Part shown: one piece after another, positions 7,507 through 16,235 of the stretch
How positions within the stretch are numbered: position 1 is the stretch's first letter
Layout: every line of letters starts with the position of its first letter
Origin: Candidatus Hydrogenedentota bacterium
GTDB lineage: Bacteria; Hydrogenedentota; Hydrogenedentia; Hydrogenedentales; JAGMZX01
Assembly (NCBI GenBank): GCA_018005585.1
Contig: JAGMZX010000041.1
Span: 1-40,723 of the forward strand
Length of the DNA stretch: 40,723 nt
Direction of reading: 5' to 3'
Notes under the pieces: generated by a model
Database searches by the model: none
Seen by the model: only the letters and a program-made list of their open reading frames with translations
What the model was told of the DNA's origin: nothing
Translations under genes and position numbers: made by a program

Positions 7507-9747
7507 TCACGGCGCCGCGATGAGGACGGAGATATCGCCGGAATCGCGGTTCGCGAACACGGCGTCGGGCCTTCCATCACCGCTCACGTCGGCGAGGATG
7601 CCGCCAATCGGGCTCGCACCCGCCCGGTACACCAGGGGCGACCCGAACACCAGGCTCCCGTGATTGCGCACCACCGAGACGCTGTGCTCCTCATTCGTGG
7701 TCACGATGTCATTGCGCCGGTCGTTGTCCACGTCTCCAAGGGCCACGGAGTTGGGGGAGTCGCCGGTACGGTGCGGCGAGCCGGCAATGAACTTGCCATC
7801 GCCTTTCCCCTGCAGGACATTCGCGCTGTTCCGGCTCGGATGCGCGGTCACGGCGTCTATGCCGCCGCTTCCGTTCAAGTCGGCCAACGCGAGCCCGCGC
7901 GGGTCCGGGTCAATCAGGTAGGGACCGAAATTGGACCGTTTCTCGAGCGTGCCGTCGCCAAGGCCGAACAGCGTACGGACGCGCGGCTGCTGGTTCGGGG
8001 CCGGGTCGTCCTGGTCATAACCATTCAGAAAGACCACGTCGCGGAAGGCATCGCCATCGAGGTCGACGGCCTGCACATCAAGCGGGAAATTGCCTACTGC
8101 GTCTGAACCGGTGTGCGTGGCCGCGCCGAACAAGCCGCCGCCCGTCCCCAGCAGCACAGAAAGGCTGTCCGTGGCGGAATTGCCCACGACCAAGTCCGCA
8201 TCGCCGTCGTTGTCCATGTCGGCGATGGCAACCGAACGCGGCCTGCTGCCCGGTCCCCGCACCAGGAAGCGGCGCTCCATGCCGAATGTCGCGCCGGCCA
8301 TCCCCGCGAACACCGACACGTAGCCGCCGTCGTAGTCCACCGCGACCAGGTCGAGGAAGCTGTCGTTATCGAGCATGCCGAGCGCAATGGCGCGCGGCGT
8401 GCCCGTCACGTCGACGGTCACCCCGCGCTGCAGCGTGCCGTCGCTGCGCCCCAGGAAAATCGTGACGTCGCCCGAATCAAGGTTCGCCACGGCAAGGTCC
8501 GTCCGCGCGTCGCGGTTCAAGTCGCCCGCGGCTATGCTGCGAGGGCGCGCCCCGGCGGCGAACCGCTCGTCCGTTTCGAAGGTTCCGTCGCCGCGCCCCA
8601 GCAGCACCGAGATATCGTCTGTAGCGCTGTTTGCCGTCACCAGGTCCGGTTGCAGGTCGCCGTTGCAGTCAGCTGCCGCCACGTCGATACTCCGGCCGCG
8701 CGCGCCGAAATAGCGCGGCGCACCGAAGCCGCCCGCGCCGTCGCCCAGCAAGACGGCTATTTTCCCCAGCGCCACGGGTTCCGCGCCGGAGCTGTAGAGA
8801 ATTGCGGCGAGGTCGGGGACGGCGTCGCCGTCAAGGTCGTTGACGGCGAAGCGTGTGGGCAGATAACCGGCGTCCACCCGTGTCTGGGCCGCGAACGCGC
8901 CCGCGCCCAGCCCCAACAATACGGAGAAATCGCCCGACCCGGGATTGGATACGACGAGGTCCAGCACCGTATCGCCGTCGAGGTCAGCCAAGGCGAGCGA
9001 GCGCGGGTTTACGCCCGCCGCAAGCGACGCCGGCGGCTCGAACCCCGACGCTTGGGTCAGCAGCAGCCCCACATTATTCGCATCCCGGTTCGCGGCCAGG
9101 ATATCCGCGCGTCCGTCGCCATTCAGGTCCTCGAGCAGAACCGCGCGCGTGCCTGGCCCGGCGGGCAGGTCGACAGGCGCGCCAAACGTGCCGTCGCCCA
9201 AGCCCATGAACACGGAGACGCCGCCCGCGCCCGAGTTCGCGGTCACGATGTCCACGAACGTATCGCCGTTCGTGTCCCCGGTCGCAACGTCCAGCGGCGC
9301 GGCCCCCGCGGCGAGGGCCAGCCGCGTTTCCGCGGCAAACGTGCCGTCGCCGGCGCCCAGCAGCACCGAAATATCGTTCGAGGTGCTGTTCACGACCACC
9401 ACGTCGAGCGCCGTATCGGCGTTGAACAGGCCCACGGCAGCCGAGACAGGACCGTCGCCCGTGGCGTACGCCTGTTGCGCGGCAAAACTGCCAGACGCGA
9501 GCCGGATGAGCACGCTGATGGTGTCTGCCTGCTCGTTCGGCGTAATGACGTCGGGCAGGCCGTCGGCGTTCAAGTCCGCCACAACGACGGCGAAGGGTTG
9601 GTCGCCCGCGGGATAGATGAATTGCGCGTCGAAGAGCCGTTGCGCGGGGTTCGGGTCCGGGTCCGGGGTTGATTCGGGCGGGCAGCCCGCAACGAGCGCA
9701 ACCCACGCGAGGGCCCCGACTAGAAGGAACGGTGTACGTGCGTGCAT
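7507..9747 (-). CDS. FG-GAP/VCBS-repeat lipoprotein, 14 repeats
   Basis: This 746-residue exported protein begins with a short signal peptide ending in a lipobox (VALVAGC), so it should be lipidated on Cys22. A proline/aspartate spacer follows. The rest is 14 tandem repeats of about 50 residues of the form ADLNGDGxxDLVxxNxxxxxxSVLLGxGDGTF. These are FG-GAP/VCBS units carrying Asp-rich calcium loops, enough for about two seven-bladed beta-propellers. Repeat 6 and repeat 11 carry short insertions. No enzymatic domain is visible. Such proteins are usually surface adhesion or binding proteins. A GGGAAGGG ribosome site lies about eight bases before the ATG. The stop is one base from that of the convergent E2-like gene, with no terminator between. 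Confidence 0.9.
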   Translation of the reverse strand: MHARTPFLLVGALAWVALVAGCPPESTPDPDPNPAQRLFDAQFIYPAGDQPFAVVVADLNADGLPDVITPNEQADTISVLIRLASGSFAAQQAYATGDGPVSAAVGLFNADTALDVVVVNSTSNDISVLLGAGDGTFAAETRLALAAGAAPLDVATGDTNGDTFVDIVTANSGAGGVSVFMGLGDGTFGAPVDLPAGPGTRAVLLEDLNGDGRADILAANRDANNVGLLLTQASGFEPPASLAAGVNPRSLALADLDGDTVLDLVVSNPGSGDFSVLLGLGAGAFAAQTRVDAGYLPTRFAVNDLDGDAVPDLAAILYSSGAEPVALGKIAVLLGDGAGGFGAPRYFGARGRSIDVAAADCNGDLQPDLVTANSATDDISVLLGRGDGTFETDERFAAGARPRSIAAGDLNRDARTDLAVANLDSGDVTIFLGRSDGTLQRGVTVDVTGTPRAIALGMLDNDSFLDLVAVDYDGGYVSVFAGMAGATFGMERRFLVRGPGSRPRSVAIADMDNDGDADLVVGNSATDSLSVLLGTGGGLFGAATHTGSDAVGNFPLDVQAVDLDGDAFRDVVFLNGYDQDDPAPNQQPRVRTLFGLGDGTLEKRSNFGPYLIDPDPRGLALADLNGSGGIDAVTAHPSRNSANVLQGKGDGKFIAGSPHRTGDSPNSVALGDVDNDRRNDIVTTNEEHSVSVVRNHGSLVFGSPLVYRAGASPIGGILADVSGDGRPDAVFANRDSGDISVLIAAP

Positions 9748-9792
9748 GATGTAGCCCTTCCCGGTACTGTGATGCCGGCGCTTTGTCCCAAG

Positions 9793-9798
9793 TATAAT
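9793..9798 (+). promoter_or_regulatory. Possible -10 element for the phosphoesterase gene
   Basis: A perfect TATAAT occurs in the spacer between the divergent lipoprotein and phosphoesterase genes. No convincing -35 box is found 16-18 bases upstream, so the call rests on the hexamer and its position alone. Confidence 0.35.
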
Positions 9799-9873
9799 AC
9801 CTGTAACGCCGGGTCGGTATCACAAAGGCGCAGGCTGAAACGCCCCGCGCTCGCCGCGGCGAGGAAGAATGGC

Positions 9874-10578
9874 GTGGAAATCGCTGTCGTATCGGATTTG
9901 CACATCTTCTGCGGGCGCTCGCGCTGGCGCGAGCACCTGGACGCCGTCCATGACGCGGCGGCATCCGCCGACATGGTGGTCCTGAACGGCGACATCTTCG
10001 ATTTCAAATGGAGCCGCCACGCCACGGAAACGGCCGCCGTGGCCGAAGCCATCCGTTTGCTTGACGAATGGACGGCGCGGCACGGGCGCTGCCGGTTCCA
10101 CGTCAACCTCGGCAACCACGACCATTTCGCGCCGTATCTGGAAGCGCTGAACGCGCTTGCGAAGACGCGGCCCAACCTTACTTGGGATGCCTATTTCCTC
10201 CGCGTCGGAAAGGTTCTGTTCCTGCACGGCGACGCCGCGGCCGGCGCAATCAGCCCGGACGCACTCGCCGCCTACCGCGCCCGATGGCTGCACAAGAAAC
10301 GGCCACACGCGCTGATGGGCCGCGCGTACGACGCGGCATTCCTGTGTCGTGCTCACCTCGCCCTTTCACGCCTTTTTTTCCCCCGGGGACGGACCCTGCG
10401 CAGGCTGTACGCCTACCTCGCGGCAGCCGGGCACGGGCCGGGCACGGGCCTCGAACAAGTGTATTTCGGGCACACGCACGTGCCATTGCGCGCGCGGCAA
10501 TACCGGGGCGTCACCTTCCACAACGGCGGCGCGCTTCTCCGTCACGTGCGCTTTTCGGTGCTCCGCGTCCGCGTCTAG
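9874..10578 (+). CDS. Calcineurin-like metallophosphoesterase (LpxH-like)
   Basis: The product (234 residues) carries all five motifs of the binuclear-metal phosphoesterase fold in order: SDLH, GDIFD, GNHD, LHGD and GHTH. The arrangement resembles UDP-2,3-diacylglucosamine diphosphatase LpxH and related broad-range phosphoesterases. A basic, helical insertion sits between the fourth and fifth motifs. The open frame extends back to 9742, overlapping the divergent lipoprotein start. GTG 9874 (VEIAVVSDLH) was chosen because GAGGAAG lies seven bases ahead and because it starts directly at the first strand. No lipid A gene is adjacent, so the substrate remains open. It ends 80 bases before the convergent secreted-protein gene. 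Confidence 0.82.
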   Translation: MEIAVVSDLHIFCGRSRWREHLDAVHDAAASADMVVLNGDIFDFKWSRHATETAAVAEAIRLLDEWTARHGRCRFHVNLGNHDHFAPYLEALNALAKTRPNLTWDAYFLRVGKVLFLHGDAAAGAISPDALAAYRARWLHKKRPHALMGRAYDAAFLCRAHLALSRLFFPRGRTLRRLYAYLAAAGHGPGTGLEQVYFGHTHVPLRARQYRGVTFHNGGALLRHVRFSVLRVRV

Positions 10579-10658
10579 CTCCCGTTTCCGGCGTAATCGA
10601 CCGCCCCCCCGCTGCCGTCCCCGCAAACGCGCCCGCCGTCTACGTCGAGGACCTGCGC

Positions 10659-11996
10659 TTATTCGCCGCCCATATCGAGGAGACTGTAAAGAAGAGGCAC
10701 GTCTAACCGGAAGGTCTCGCAGCCAAACAGGCAGTCATAGAAACTGAAGCTTCCTTCGAGCCGCATGATCTGGAGCATGAGCCCGGAGAGATAAATCCCC
10801 CCGGACTCCCCAATGATGTGGTAGTCGGTGTCGTCCCGCAAGCCGAGAACGGGGTCGTAGAAATAGCAGTCCATCGCCACAATGTCGACACAAGGGACCG
10901 CGGGGTCATCCGACCGGGCTTCAGCCTTCGCGAAACGGGGCCTCCACGACTTTCCGCAGCCGAAGATGTTCTTTGCGGGCCCGCCGGCATGCTTGTATTC
11001 ATAACAGGAGGGCAGGTACTGCACGATGTCGGCCATGGCGCGGGCGAGGTCCTGCCCGTCCAGTGTGCCGCTGTCATCTTCGTCCGGGTTGGTCCGATCG
11101 TAGCCGATCGCGTCTTCCTCTTCATCGGTCAGGTAATCGCCATCGGAATCGCCCGCCAGCGCGACCAAGTGCGTGCCGGCCAGATTCTCCGGGACCATGT
11201 AGATCAGGTAATAGAGGAAATGCGCGGGGGTCCGCTCGATTTGCTCGGGCAGCCAGTCGCAGTCGTCGTTGACGGCCATGTAGCTGAACGAGCCATGCTC
11301 GAGAAAATGCAGTGCGCCGCGCGGAAGACCGGCATATCCGGTGATTTCATCGGTAAGCAGTTCGTTTTCCAGCCAGTTCGCGCTCAGCGTGACTGCTTCT
11401 TCCGAGAAGGGCGCCGTGGCCGTACAAAGTTGCCCGACGTAATTGCGGCGCCATTGCCCCTCGGAGTATTCCTGCGGTAGTACGGCAATTTCCCGCGCGA
11501 GCGACACGGCAAGCGCTGCGCCGTCCGCTACGCCGTCGCCGTCTTCGTCACTCACATCCGGGTTCGTGCGCAGATATGCTTCCTCCTCGTCGGTAAGATA
11601 GTCGCCGTCCCGGTCCCCATCGACGGGAAGCAGATATGGGTTGCCTCCTTGCCCCGGCGCATACCCGTCTTCCGAGAAAACCGGGCCATAGCAGCCCCCG
11701 GCGTTATAGAACTGCACGAAGCGGAGCAACTCGGAAAGTCCGATGGCCCAATCCTGCGGCGCGTAGTCGCTATCGTGCGGCGCGGATGATGGGCTGCCCG
11801 GACCCGGCGCATACCCGTCTTCCGTGCCGGCCGTGGCGGCATGGTAGCCGTCTGAATTGTAGAACTGGACGACCCGCAGCAGTTCAGACAGGCTGACCCC
11901 GCCATCGCGGTTGCTGTCGCCGCTGTGGTTCGCGGCCGCCGCGGCCGCGGTTATCCACGCCAACGCCAAGACTGCCGAGTGGACTCTTCCCACCAT
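10659..11996 (-). CDS. Secreted EF-hand protein with duplicated SELLR-QFYN/DGYAPG module
   Basis: A cleavable signal peptide (about residues 1-22) precedes two copies of a 40-45 residue module. Copy 1 (about 25-67) has a canonical calcium loop DSNRDGGVSLSE running into SELLRVVQFYN, then TEDGYAPGPG. Copy 2 (about 74-118) has a weaker loop, then SELLRFVQFYN and SEDGYAPGQG. Two further Asp-rich segments, DGDRDGDYLTDEEE and GDSDGDYLTDEEE, look like thrombospondin-type-3/dockerin-like calcium sites. The C-terminal half (about 170-445) is Cys-containing, matches no family I know, and lacks a membrane anchor. An extracellular calcium-stabilised protein is likely; attachment to partners through the SELLR module is speculation. 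GGGGGA precedes the ATG. Confidence 0.75.
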   Translation of the reverse strand: MVGRVHSAVLALAWITAAAAAANHSGDSNRDGGVSLSELLRVVQFYNSDGYHAATAGTEDGYAPGPGSPSSAPHDSDYAPQDWAIGLSELLRFVQFYNAGGCYGPVFSEDGYAPGQGGNPYLLPVDGDRDGDYLTDEEEAYLRTNPDVSDEDGDGVADGAALAVSLAREIAVLPQEYSEGQWRRNYVGQLCTATAPFSEEAVTLSANWLENELLTDEITGYAGLPRGALHFLEHGSFSYMAVNDDCDWLPEQIERTPAHFLYYLIYMVPENLAGTHLVALAGDSDGDYLTDEEEDAIGYDRTNPDEDDSGTLDGQDLARAMADIVQYLPSCYEYKHAGGPAKNIFGCGKSWRPRFAKAEARSDDPAVPCVDIVAMDCYFYDPVLGLRDDTDYHIIGESGGIYLSGLMLQIMRLEGSFSFYDCLFGCETFRLDVPLLYSLLDMGGE

Positions 11997-12064
11997 GGCG
12001 CATCCCCCATTCTTTCAGATGCCACGAACATTCCTATCGTAGCACGCGAGACATCCGGGGGCAA

Positions 12065-12096
12065 GACGCGTCTCACCTGAGACGCGTCTCACCTGA
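12065..12096. repeat. Two tandem 16-bp units containing a palindrome
   Basis: The unit GACGCGTCTCACCTGA is repeated exactly twice. The junction creates the 14-bp palindrome TGAGACGCGTCTCA (12078-12091). It lies between two divergent exported-protein genes, about 55 bases upstream of the TATAAT at 12152. It could be an operator pair or simply a palindromic repeat. Confidence 0.6.
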
Positions 12097-12151
12097 GGCA
12101 TGAACCCAAGACCGTTCACGTTCCGGACCTGGTTCCGCCCGCTTGGGCGTG

Positions 12152-12157
12152 TATAAT
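12152..12157 (+). promoter_or_regulatory. Probable -10 box for the glycoside-hydrolase-like gene
   Basis: A perfect TATAAT stands 43 bases before the chosen start codon. No clear TTGACA-like box is seen at the usual distance, which would fit activator-dependent expression. Confidence 0.45.
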
Positions 12158-12199
12158 GAAAGCCCGGCAAGGCCGGGACGCGTGGAGGGAGTTTGGCCT

Positions 12200-14116
12200 A
12201 TGGGTATGCGCCATTCGCTGTTTTGCTTCGTTACGGCGCAGGCGTTGTCAGCCGCTGCGGCGGCGGCCGGGGATGCAGGCATCATGGCAGGTGAACGTGG
12301 CGAACCGCTGTTCTTCAGCGTTTACGTGGTGGCAGGGCAAGTGCCCGAAGTCCTGGCCTCGCCTCAAGCGGCCGTGGACGCATTGCGCCGCCTCGAAATC
12401 CGCAAGGTATACCTCGAATTCTGTCGCGCGGGCACGGTAATCGACCGCGGCACGCTCGATAGGGCGCGCGATCTCCTGCTCGAACGGGGCTTTGCCGTGG
12501 CGGGCGGCATTGCGACCGTGCCAGGGGCCGGGTTCGGCACGGCGTCCGACGGACAACTGAACTGGTTCCAGTATGAGGACGAGAAGACGCGCGCGGACCT
12601 CGAACGGGTGATGCGCGACGCGGCGCCGGTCTTTTCCGAGATCATCGTGGACGACTTCCTCTGCACGGACGACACGAGTGTACCGTCACAACAGGCGCGG
12701 GGCTCGCGCTCCTGGAGCGACTACCGGCGCGACCTGATGCTGGACGTGGCGGAGCGGACACTCATCGCGCCCGCAAGGGCCGAAAATCCCGGAATTACCC
12801 TGGTCATCAAGTATCCGCAATGGTACGACCGCTATCACCTGCACGGATACGATGTGGCCCGCATGACCGAACAGTTCGACCGCGTCCGGGTCGGCACGGA
12901 GACGCGCGGCGCGGATACGCAGCGCTTCGGGTTCGTCCAGCCCTACGAAGGATTCGTGAGTTTCCGCTGGATGCGCGACGTGGCGGGCGCGAAGCTGGGC
13001 GGCGCATGGTTTGACCACCTCGATTGCGACGCGGACGCTTTTCTGGACCAAGCCTATCAGACCGTTCTGGCTGGCGCGCATGAGATTATCCTCTTCAATT
13101 TCGCCGACATAATCGAGGGCCACCCGGGCCACGAACTCCTGCGCCGGGACGCCGCGCGGCTCGCCGCACTTGCTGCCGCCGTGGACCCCGATGCGGACCG
13201 CGGCGCGCGTTGCTACAAACCGCCGCACAGCGACGCGGGCGGCGACATGTATCTTATGGATTATCTGGGCATGCTCGGGATTCCGCTATTGCCCGTCTCG
13301 CAGTTCCCCGAGGAACCCGGCGTGCTGGTTCTGCCCACGCAGGCCGCCGCCGACCCTGCCGTCACGGCGACGGTGACGGAACGCTTGTCCGGCCTCGACG
13401 CGCTGTTTATGACCGCGGGTTTTCTGGCCGCACCGGCGGGCGAACCCGGCCTCAGCGCGCTCGCGGGTGTCGAGAAACCCGTTGCGCAGGCGCCGCTCCT
13501 TGCCGAAAGCGCGGTCGTCGACGGGATTGAGACCCGGTTGCCGTGTCCGCTCGAGCTCGCCGCCGATTTGTCGCTCCGCGACGCGGCGACGGTCCTCGAG
13601 GCCGTCGTGGCAGGCCGGCGCGTGCCGTTTCTGACCAAAGTCACGCGCTGGGGCACGCCCGTGTACGTGCTCAATGTTCACACGTTTACCCAGGCGGATT
13701 TCGACGCCGTGGGCGAGGTGCTCCTCGCGCCGAAACCCGCCGGACTGCTCGAACTGCCGCAGGCGTGGGCGGACATCCTGCGAGACGCATTCATTGCCGA
13801 CCTGGGCATAGCGCTGAGTGCGCCTCCGCGCGTCGCGTTGCAGTCCGTGGGTGAAAACGCCTGGTTCCTTCAGAACTACCGCGAAGAGCCCGTCGATGCC
13901 GTGTTGTCGTTCGATGCGTTGCCCTGGTGCCGCGTGCGCGACGGTTTCGGCGGGCGCGGGAGAGAGGCGTTTCCCGGCGCAACCGTGACAATCGACGGCG
14001 CGCGCGCGGAAATGCGTCTGGAACCGCGCGCACGGGTCTGGTTCGCCATCGACGAGCCCCTGATTGTTGATCCGGTCTACGAGGAACCGCCGGCACAACC
14101 GGAGGAGAATCAGTGA
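12200..14116 (+). CDS. Exported protein with glycoside-hydrolase-like barrel and GATase-like domain (putative)
   Basis: The 638-residue product starts with a probable signal peptide (residues 1 to about 22). The first 340 residues alternate strands and helices as in a (beta/alpha)8 barrel, with acidic residues at strand ends such as EIIVDDF and GGAWFDHLDCDAD, suggesting a glycoside-hydrolase-like active site. Residues of about 350-450 resemble the glutamine-amidotransferase-like domain found behind the barrel in GH42-type enzymes. The rest is beta-rich. No specific family is recognised. ATG 12200 is preceded by GGAGGGAG; the frame is open to 12143 but would add residues before the signal. A sulfatase and a lyase-like gene follow on the same strand, so a role in carbohydrate breakdown is likely but unproven. 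Confidence 0.65.
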   Translation: MGMRHSLFCFVTAQALSAAAAAAGDAGIMAGERGEPLFFSVYVVAGQVPEVLASPQAAVDALRRLEIRKVYLEFCRAGTVIDRGTLDRARDLLLERGFAVAGGIATVPGAGFGTASDGQLNWFQYEDEKTRADLERVMRDAAPVFSEIIVDDFLCTDDTSVPSQQARGSRSWSDYRRDLMLDVAERTLIAPARAENPGITLVIKYPQWYDRYHLHGYDVARMTEQFDRVRVGTETRGADTQRFGFVQPYEGFVSFRWMRDVAGAKLGGAWFDHLDCDADAFLDQAYQTVLAGAHEIILFNFADIIEGHPGHELLRRDAARLAALAAAVDPDADRGARCYKPPHSDAGGDMYLMDYLGMLGIPLLPVSQFPEEPGVLVLPTQAAADPAVTATVTERLSGLDALFMTAGFLAAPAGEPGLSALAGVEKPVAQAPLLAESAVVDGIETRLPCPLELAADLSLRDAATVLEAVVAGRRVPFLTKVTRWGTPVYVLNVHTFTQADFDAVGEVLLAPKPAGLLELPQAWADILRDAFIADLGIALSAPPRVALQSVGENAWFLQNYREEPVDAVLSFDALPWCRVRDGFGGRGREAFPGATVTIDGARAEMRLEPRARVWFAIDEPLIVDPVYEEPPAQPEENQ

Positions 14117-14187
14117 TTGCAGGCCGGGACAGGCACGTCTTTCTCGAAGACTCGCTCGCTTGTGCCAGTCCCCGATCCTGTAGCTTC

Positions 14188-14217
14188 CTCGTTCCGCTGA
14201 CCGCTCGGTGGAACGAG
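14188..14217. repeat. REP-like hairpin, second copy (CTCGTTCC / GGAACGAG)
   Basis: An 8-bp perfect outer stem encloses a smaller ACC/GGT stem. The outer stem is the same as that of the hairpin at 270-299. It lies 41 bases before the sulfatase start, in the 142-base gap after the glycoside-hydrolase-like gene. Confidence 0.6.
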
Positions 14218-14258
14218 AATTGCCGTTCTGCATACTGCGCAAGGGAGTGGTGAGAAAT

Positions 14259-15692
14259 ATGGACCGGCGTGATTTTCTTCGCATCTTGGGCGCAGGCGCG
14301 GCGGCCGCGCTGCACCCCGCGGGCGCAGCGGGCAACCCGGAACAGCCGCGCGCCGCGGCGCCGAACATCGTACTCATCCTCATAGATGACCTCGGGTGGG
14401 CCGACCTCTCCTGTTACGGCAGCACGTTTTACGAGACACCGCATCTGGACCGGCTCGCCAGCGAGGGCGCGCGTTTCACGAACGGGTACGCCGCCTGCGC
14501 GGTGTGCTCGCCAACGCGCGCGGCGGTGCTTACCGGGCGCTATCCCGCCCGCATCGGCGTCACGGACTGGATTCGCGCCGGGTTCCAGCGCGGGGCCGAC
14601 GCCACGCTGACGGAATACCCGGGCGGCTACGTGGGCGCGCCGGGCCGCAGCTTGATTTGCCCGCGCAATCCCTACTGGCTCGAACTGGACGAGGTGACGC
14701 TCGCGGAGGTGCTGAAAGCGCGCGGCTACTCCACGTGCCATGTCGGGAAATGGCACCTGGGCGATGAACCCTGGTACCCCGAGCATCAGGGGTTTGACAT
14801 CAACATCGGCGGCTGCGACTTCGGCCATCCGCCGTCCTATTTTGACCCCTATTGCCGCGAACATCAGGGTTGCATCGAGAACCTGCCCTCCCGCCGCGAG
14901 GGCGAATACCTCACCGACCGGCTCGCCGGTGAAGCGGCGCGGTTTATCCGGGATCATGCGGACCGTCCCTTCTTCCTCTATATGGCGCACTACGCGGTGC
15001 ATACGCCGTTACAGGCGAAGGAAGCCATGGTCGCGAAATACCGCGCGAAACCGCCCACGCATCAGAAAGACCCGGTGTACGCGGCCATGGTCGAGAGCAT
15101 GGACGAGGCCGTAAGGGCCGTGCTCGCCGCGCTCGAAGAGAGCGGCGTGGCGGACCAAACGATTGTGATCTTCACCTCGGACAACGGCGGGTTGACCGGC
15201 AAGACGAGCAACGCGCCGCTCCGTGCGGGTAAGGGCACGCCGTACGAGGGCGGCATTCGCGTGCCGCTAATCGTGCGGTGGCCGGGCGTCGTGGAAGCGG
15301 GGCGCGTGAGCAATACCCCCGTGTGCAGCATAGATTTTCTGCCCACCTTGTGCGCGGCGGTGGAGGCGCCGCTGCCCGCGGGCCGCCCGATCGATGGAGA
15401 AAACCTCGTTCCCCTGCTGGCGGCCGCGGAAGACCTCAACCGCCAAACCCTTTTCTGGCATTTCCCGCACTATCGCGACGAGAAACAGGGGCCCTACAGC
15501 ATCGTGCGCGACGGCCCGTGGAAATTGATCCGCTGGTACGAGGGCCCGCGTCATGAACTGTACCGCCTCGACGAAGACCCCGGCGAAGAGCGCGACCTTG
15601 CCGCGCAGAGCCCGGGACAGTGCGCGGATTTGGCCTCAAGCCTGGATGACTGGCTCGCGCGCACGGGCGCCAGATTGCCCCGGCAAGCCTGA
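14259..15692 (+). CDS. Tat-exported type I sulfatase (arylsulfatase A-like)
   Basis: This 477-residue enzyme has every signature of the alkaline-phosphatase-fold sulfatases. The metal site is IDDLGWAD (Asp43, Asp44). The maturation motif CSPTR (Cys83, converted to formylglycine by an FGE enzyme or anaerobic sulfatase-maturating enzyme) is followed by the TGRYP region. GKWHLG and SDNGG provide further ligands. The N-terminus DRRDFLRILGAGAAAAL is a twin-arginine signal, implying folded export to the periplasm. ATG 14259 is the start that places this signal at the N-terminus; an upstream frame to 14208 is ignored. It removes sulfate esters, plausibly from sulfated glycans given the neighbours. 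The exact sulfatase subfamily is not determinable by eye. No maturase gene is in the window. Confidence 0.93.
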   Translation: MDRRDFLRILGAGAAAALHPAGAAGNPEQPRAAAPNIVLILIDDLGWADLSCYGSTFYETPHLDRLASEGARFTNGYAACAVCSPTRAAVLTGRYPARIGVTDWIRAGFQRGADATLTEYPGGYVGAPGRSLICPRNPYWLELDEVTLAEVLKARGYSTCHVGKWHLGDEPWYPEHQGFDINIGGCDFGHPPSYFDPYCREHQGCIENLPSRREGEYLTDRLAGEAARFIRDHADRPFFLYMAHYAVHTPLQAKEAMVAKYRAKPPTHQKDPVYAAMVESMDEAVRAVLAALEESGVADQTIVIFTSDNGGLTGKTSNAPLRAGKGTPYEGGIRVPLIVRWPGVVEAGRVSNTPVCSIDFLPTLCAAVEAPLPAGRPIDGENLVPLLAAAEDLNRQTLFWHFPHYRDEKQGPYSIVRDGPWKLIRWYEGPRHELYRLDEDPGEERDLAAQSPGQCADLASSLDDWLARTGARLPRQA

Positions 15693-15748
15693 ACAAGGCC
15701 TCGCCGGGGTGTATGGACATTCCGGTCAAAAGGTAGTAGCCTCATCAT

Positions 15749-16234
15749 ATGGCGGATGTGACCCTGCATATCGACGACCCGGCAACGCGGATATCGGTCA
15801 AGACGATGCTCGAGGCCGCAGGCCATCGCATCGTGCCCGGCACGTCCGAAATCGTCGTCTCGGACTTGAACGATCCCGCCGTCCTGCGGGCAAACGAGAT
15901 TCCCACGCTGGTGCTCTGCACCGCCGCGGAGCTGCCCCGCGCCGTCAGCGCCATGCGCCGCGGCGTTTTCGGATACGTCTTCCTGCCCCTGCAGCCGGGC
16001 GAGGTTGAGGTGATGGTCGAGCGCGCGCTCTCGTGGCGCACTCCGGAACCGAAACCGGAGTCCGAGGCCTTGCAGGACGGCTCTGTCGCCACCCTCGCCG
16101 ATATCGAGCGCGAGCATGTCCTGCGCGTGCTGCGCGCCTGCAAGTTCAACCGGTCGGAGGCCGCGCGCGTCCTCGGCATCGGACGCAATACGCTCTGGCG
16201 TAAACTGCGGCAATATAAGCGCGAAAAGACGTGA
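15749..16234 (+). CDS. Small regulator: shortened receiver-like domain plus Fis-type HTH
   Basis: This 161-residue protein combines a receiver-like N-terminus with a C-terminal Fis/NtrC-type helix-turn-helix (residues about 118-157: HVLRVLRACKFNRSEAARVLGIGRNTLWRKL). The receiver keeps the acidic pair (Asp9-Asp10), a possible phospho-acceptor Asp39 in VVSDLNDP, and Thr58. However, the segment between helix 1 and strand 3 is about 20 residues shorter than usual, removing strand 2 and helix 2. The conserved Lys is replaced by Leu79 (FLPLQPGE). It therefore looks like a compact ActR/PrrA-type regulator with a doubtful phosphorylation site. Its stop is one base from the lyase-like start, so it is almost certainly cotranscribed with and likely regulates this locus. 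No histidine kinase is adjacent. Confidence 0.78.
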   Translation: MADVTLHIDDPATRISVKTMLEAAGHRIVPGTSEIVVSDLNDPAVLRANEIPTLVLCTAAELPRAVSAMRRGVFGYVFLPLQPGEVEVMVERALSWRTPEPKPESEALQDGSVATLADIEREHVLRVLRACKFNRSEAARVLGIGRNTLWRKLRQYKREKT

Positions 16235-16235
16235 C

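Noticed and set aside
8113-9672. A 519-residue open frame on plus, antisense to the FG-GAP lipoprotein
   Set aside because: The repeat structure of the real gene generates a periodic shadow; its translation lacks domains and is rich in Arg/His/Ala.
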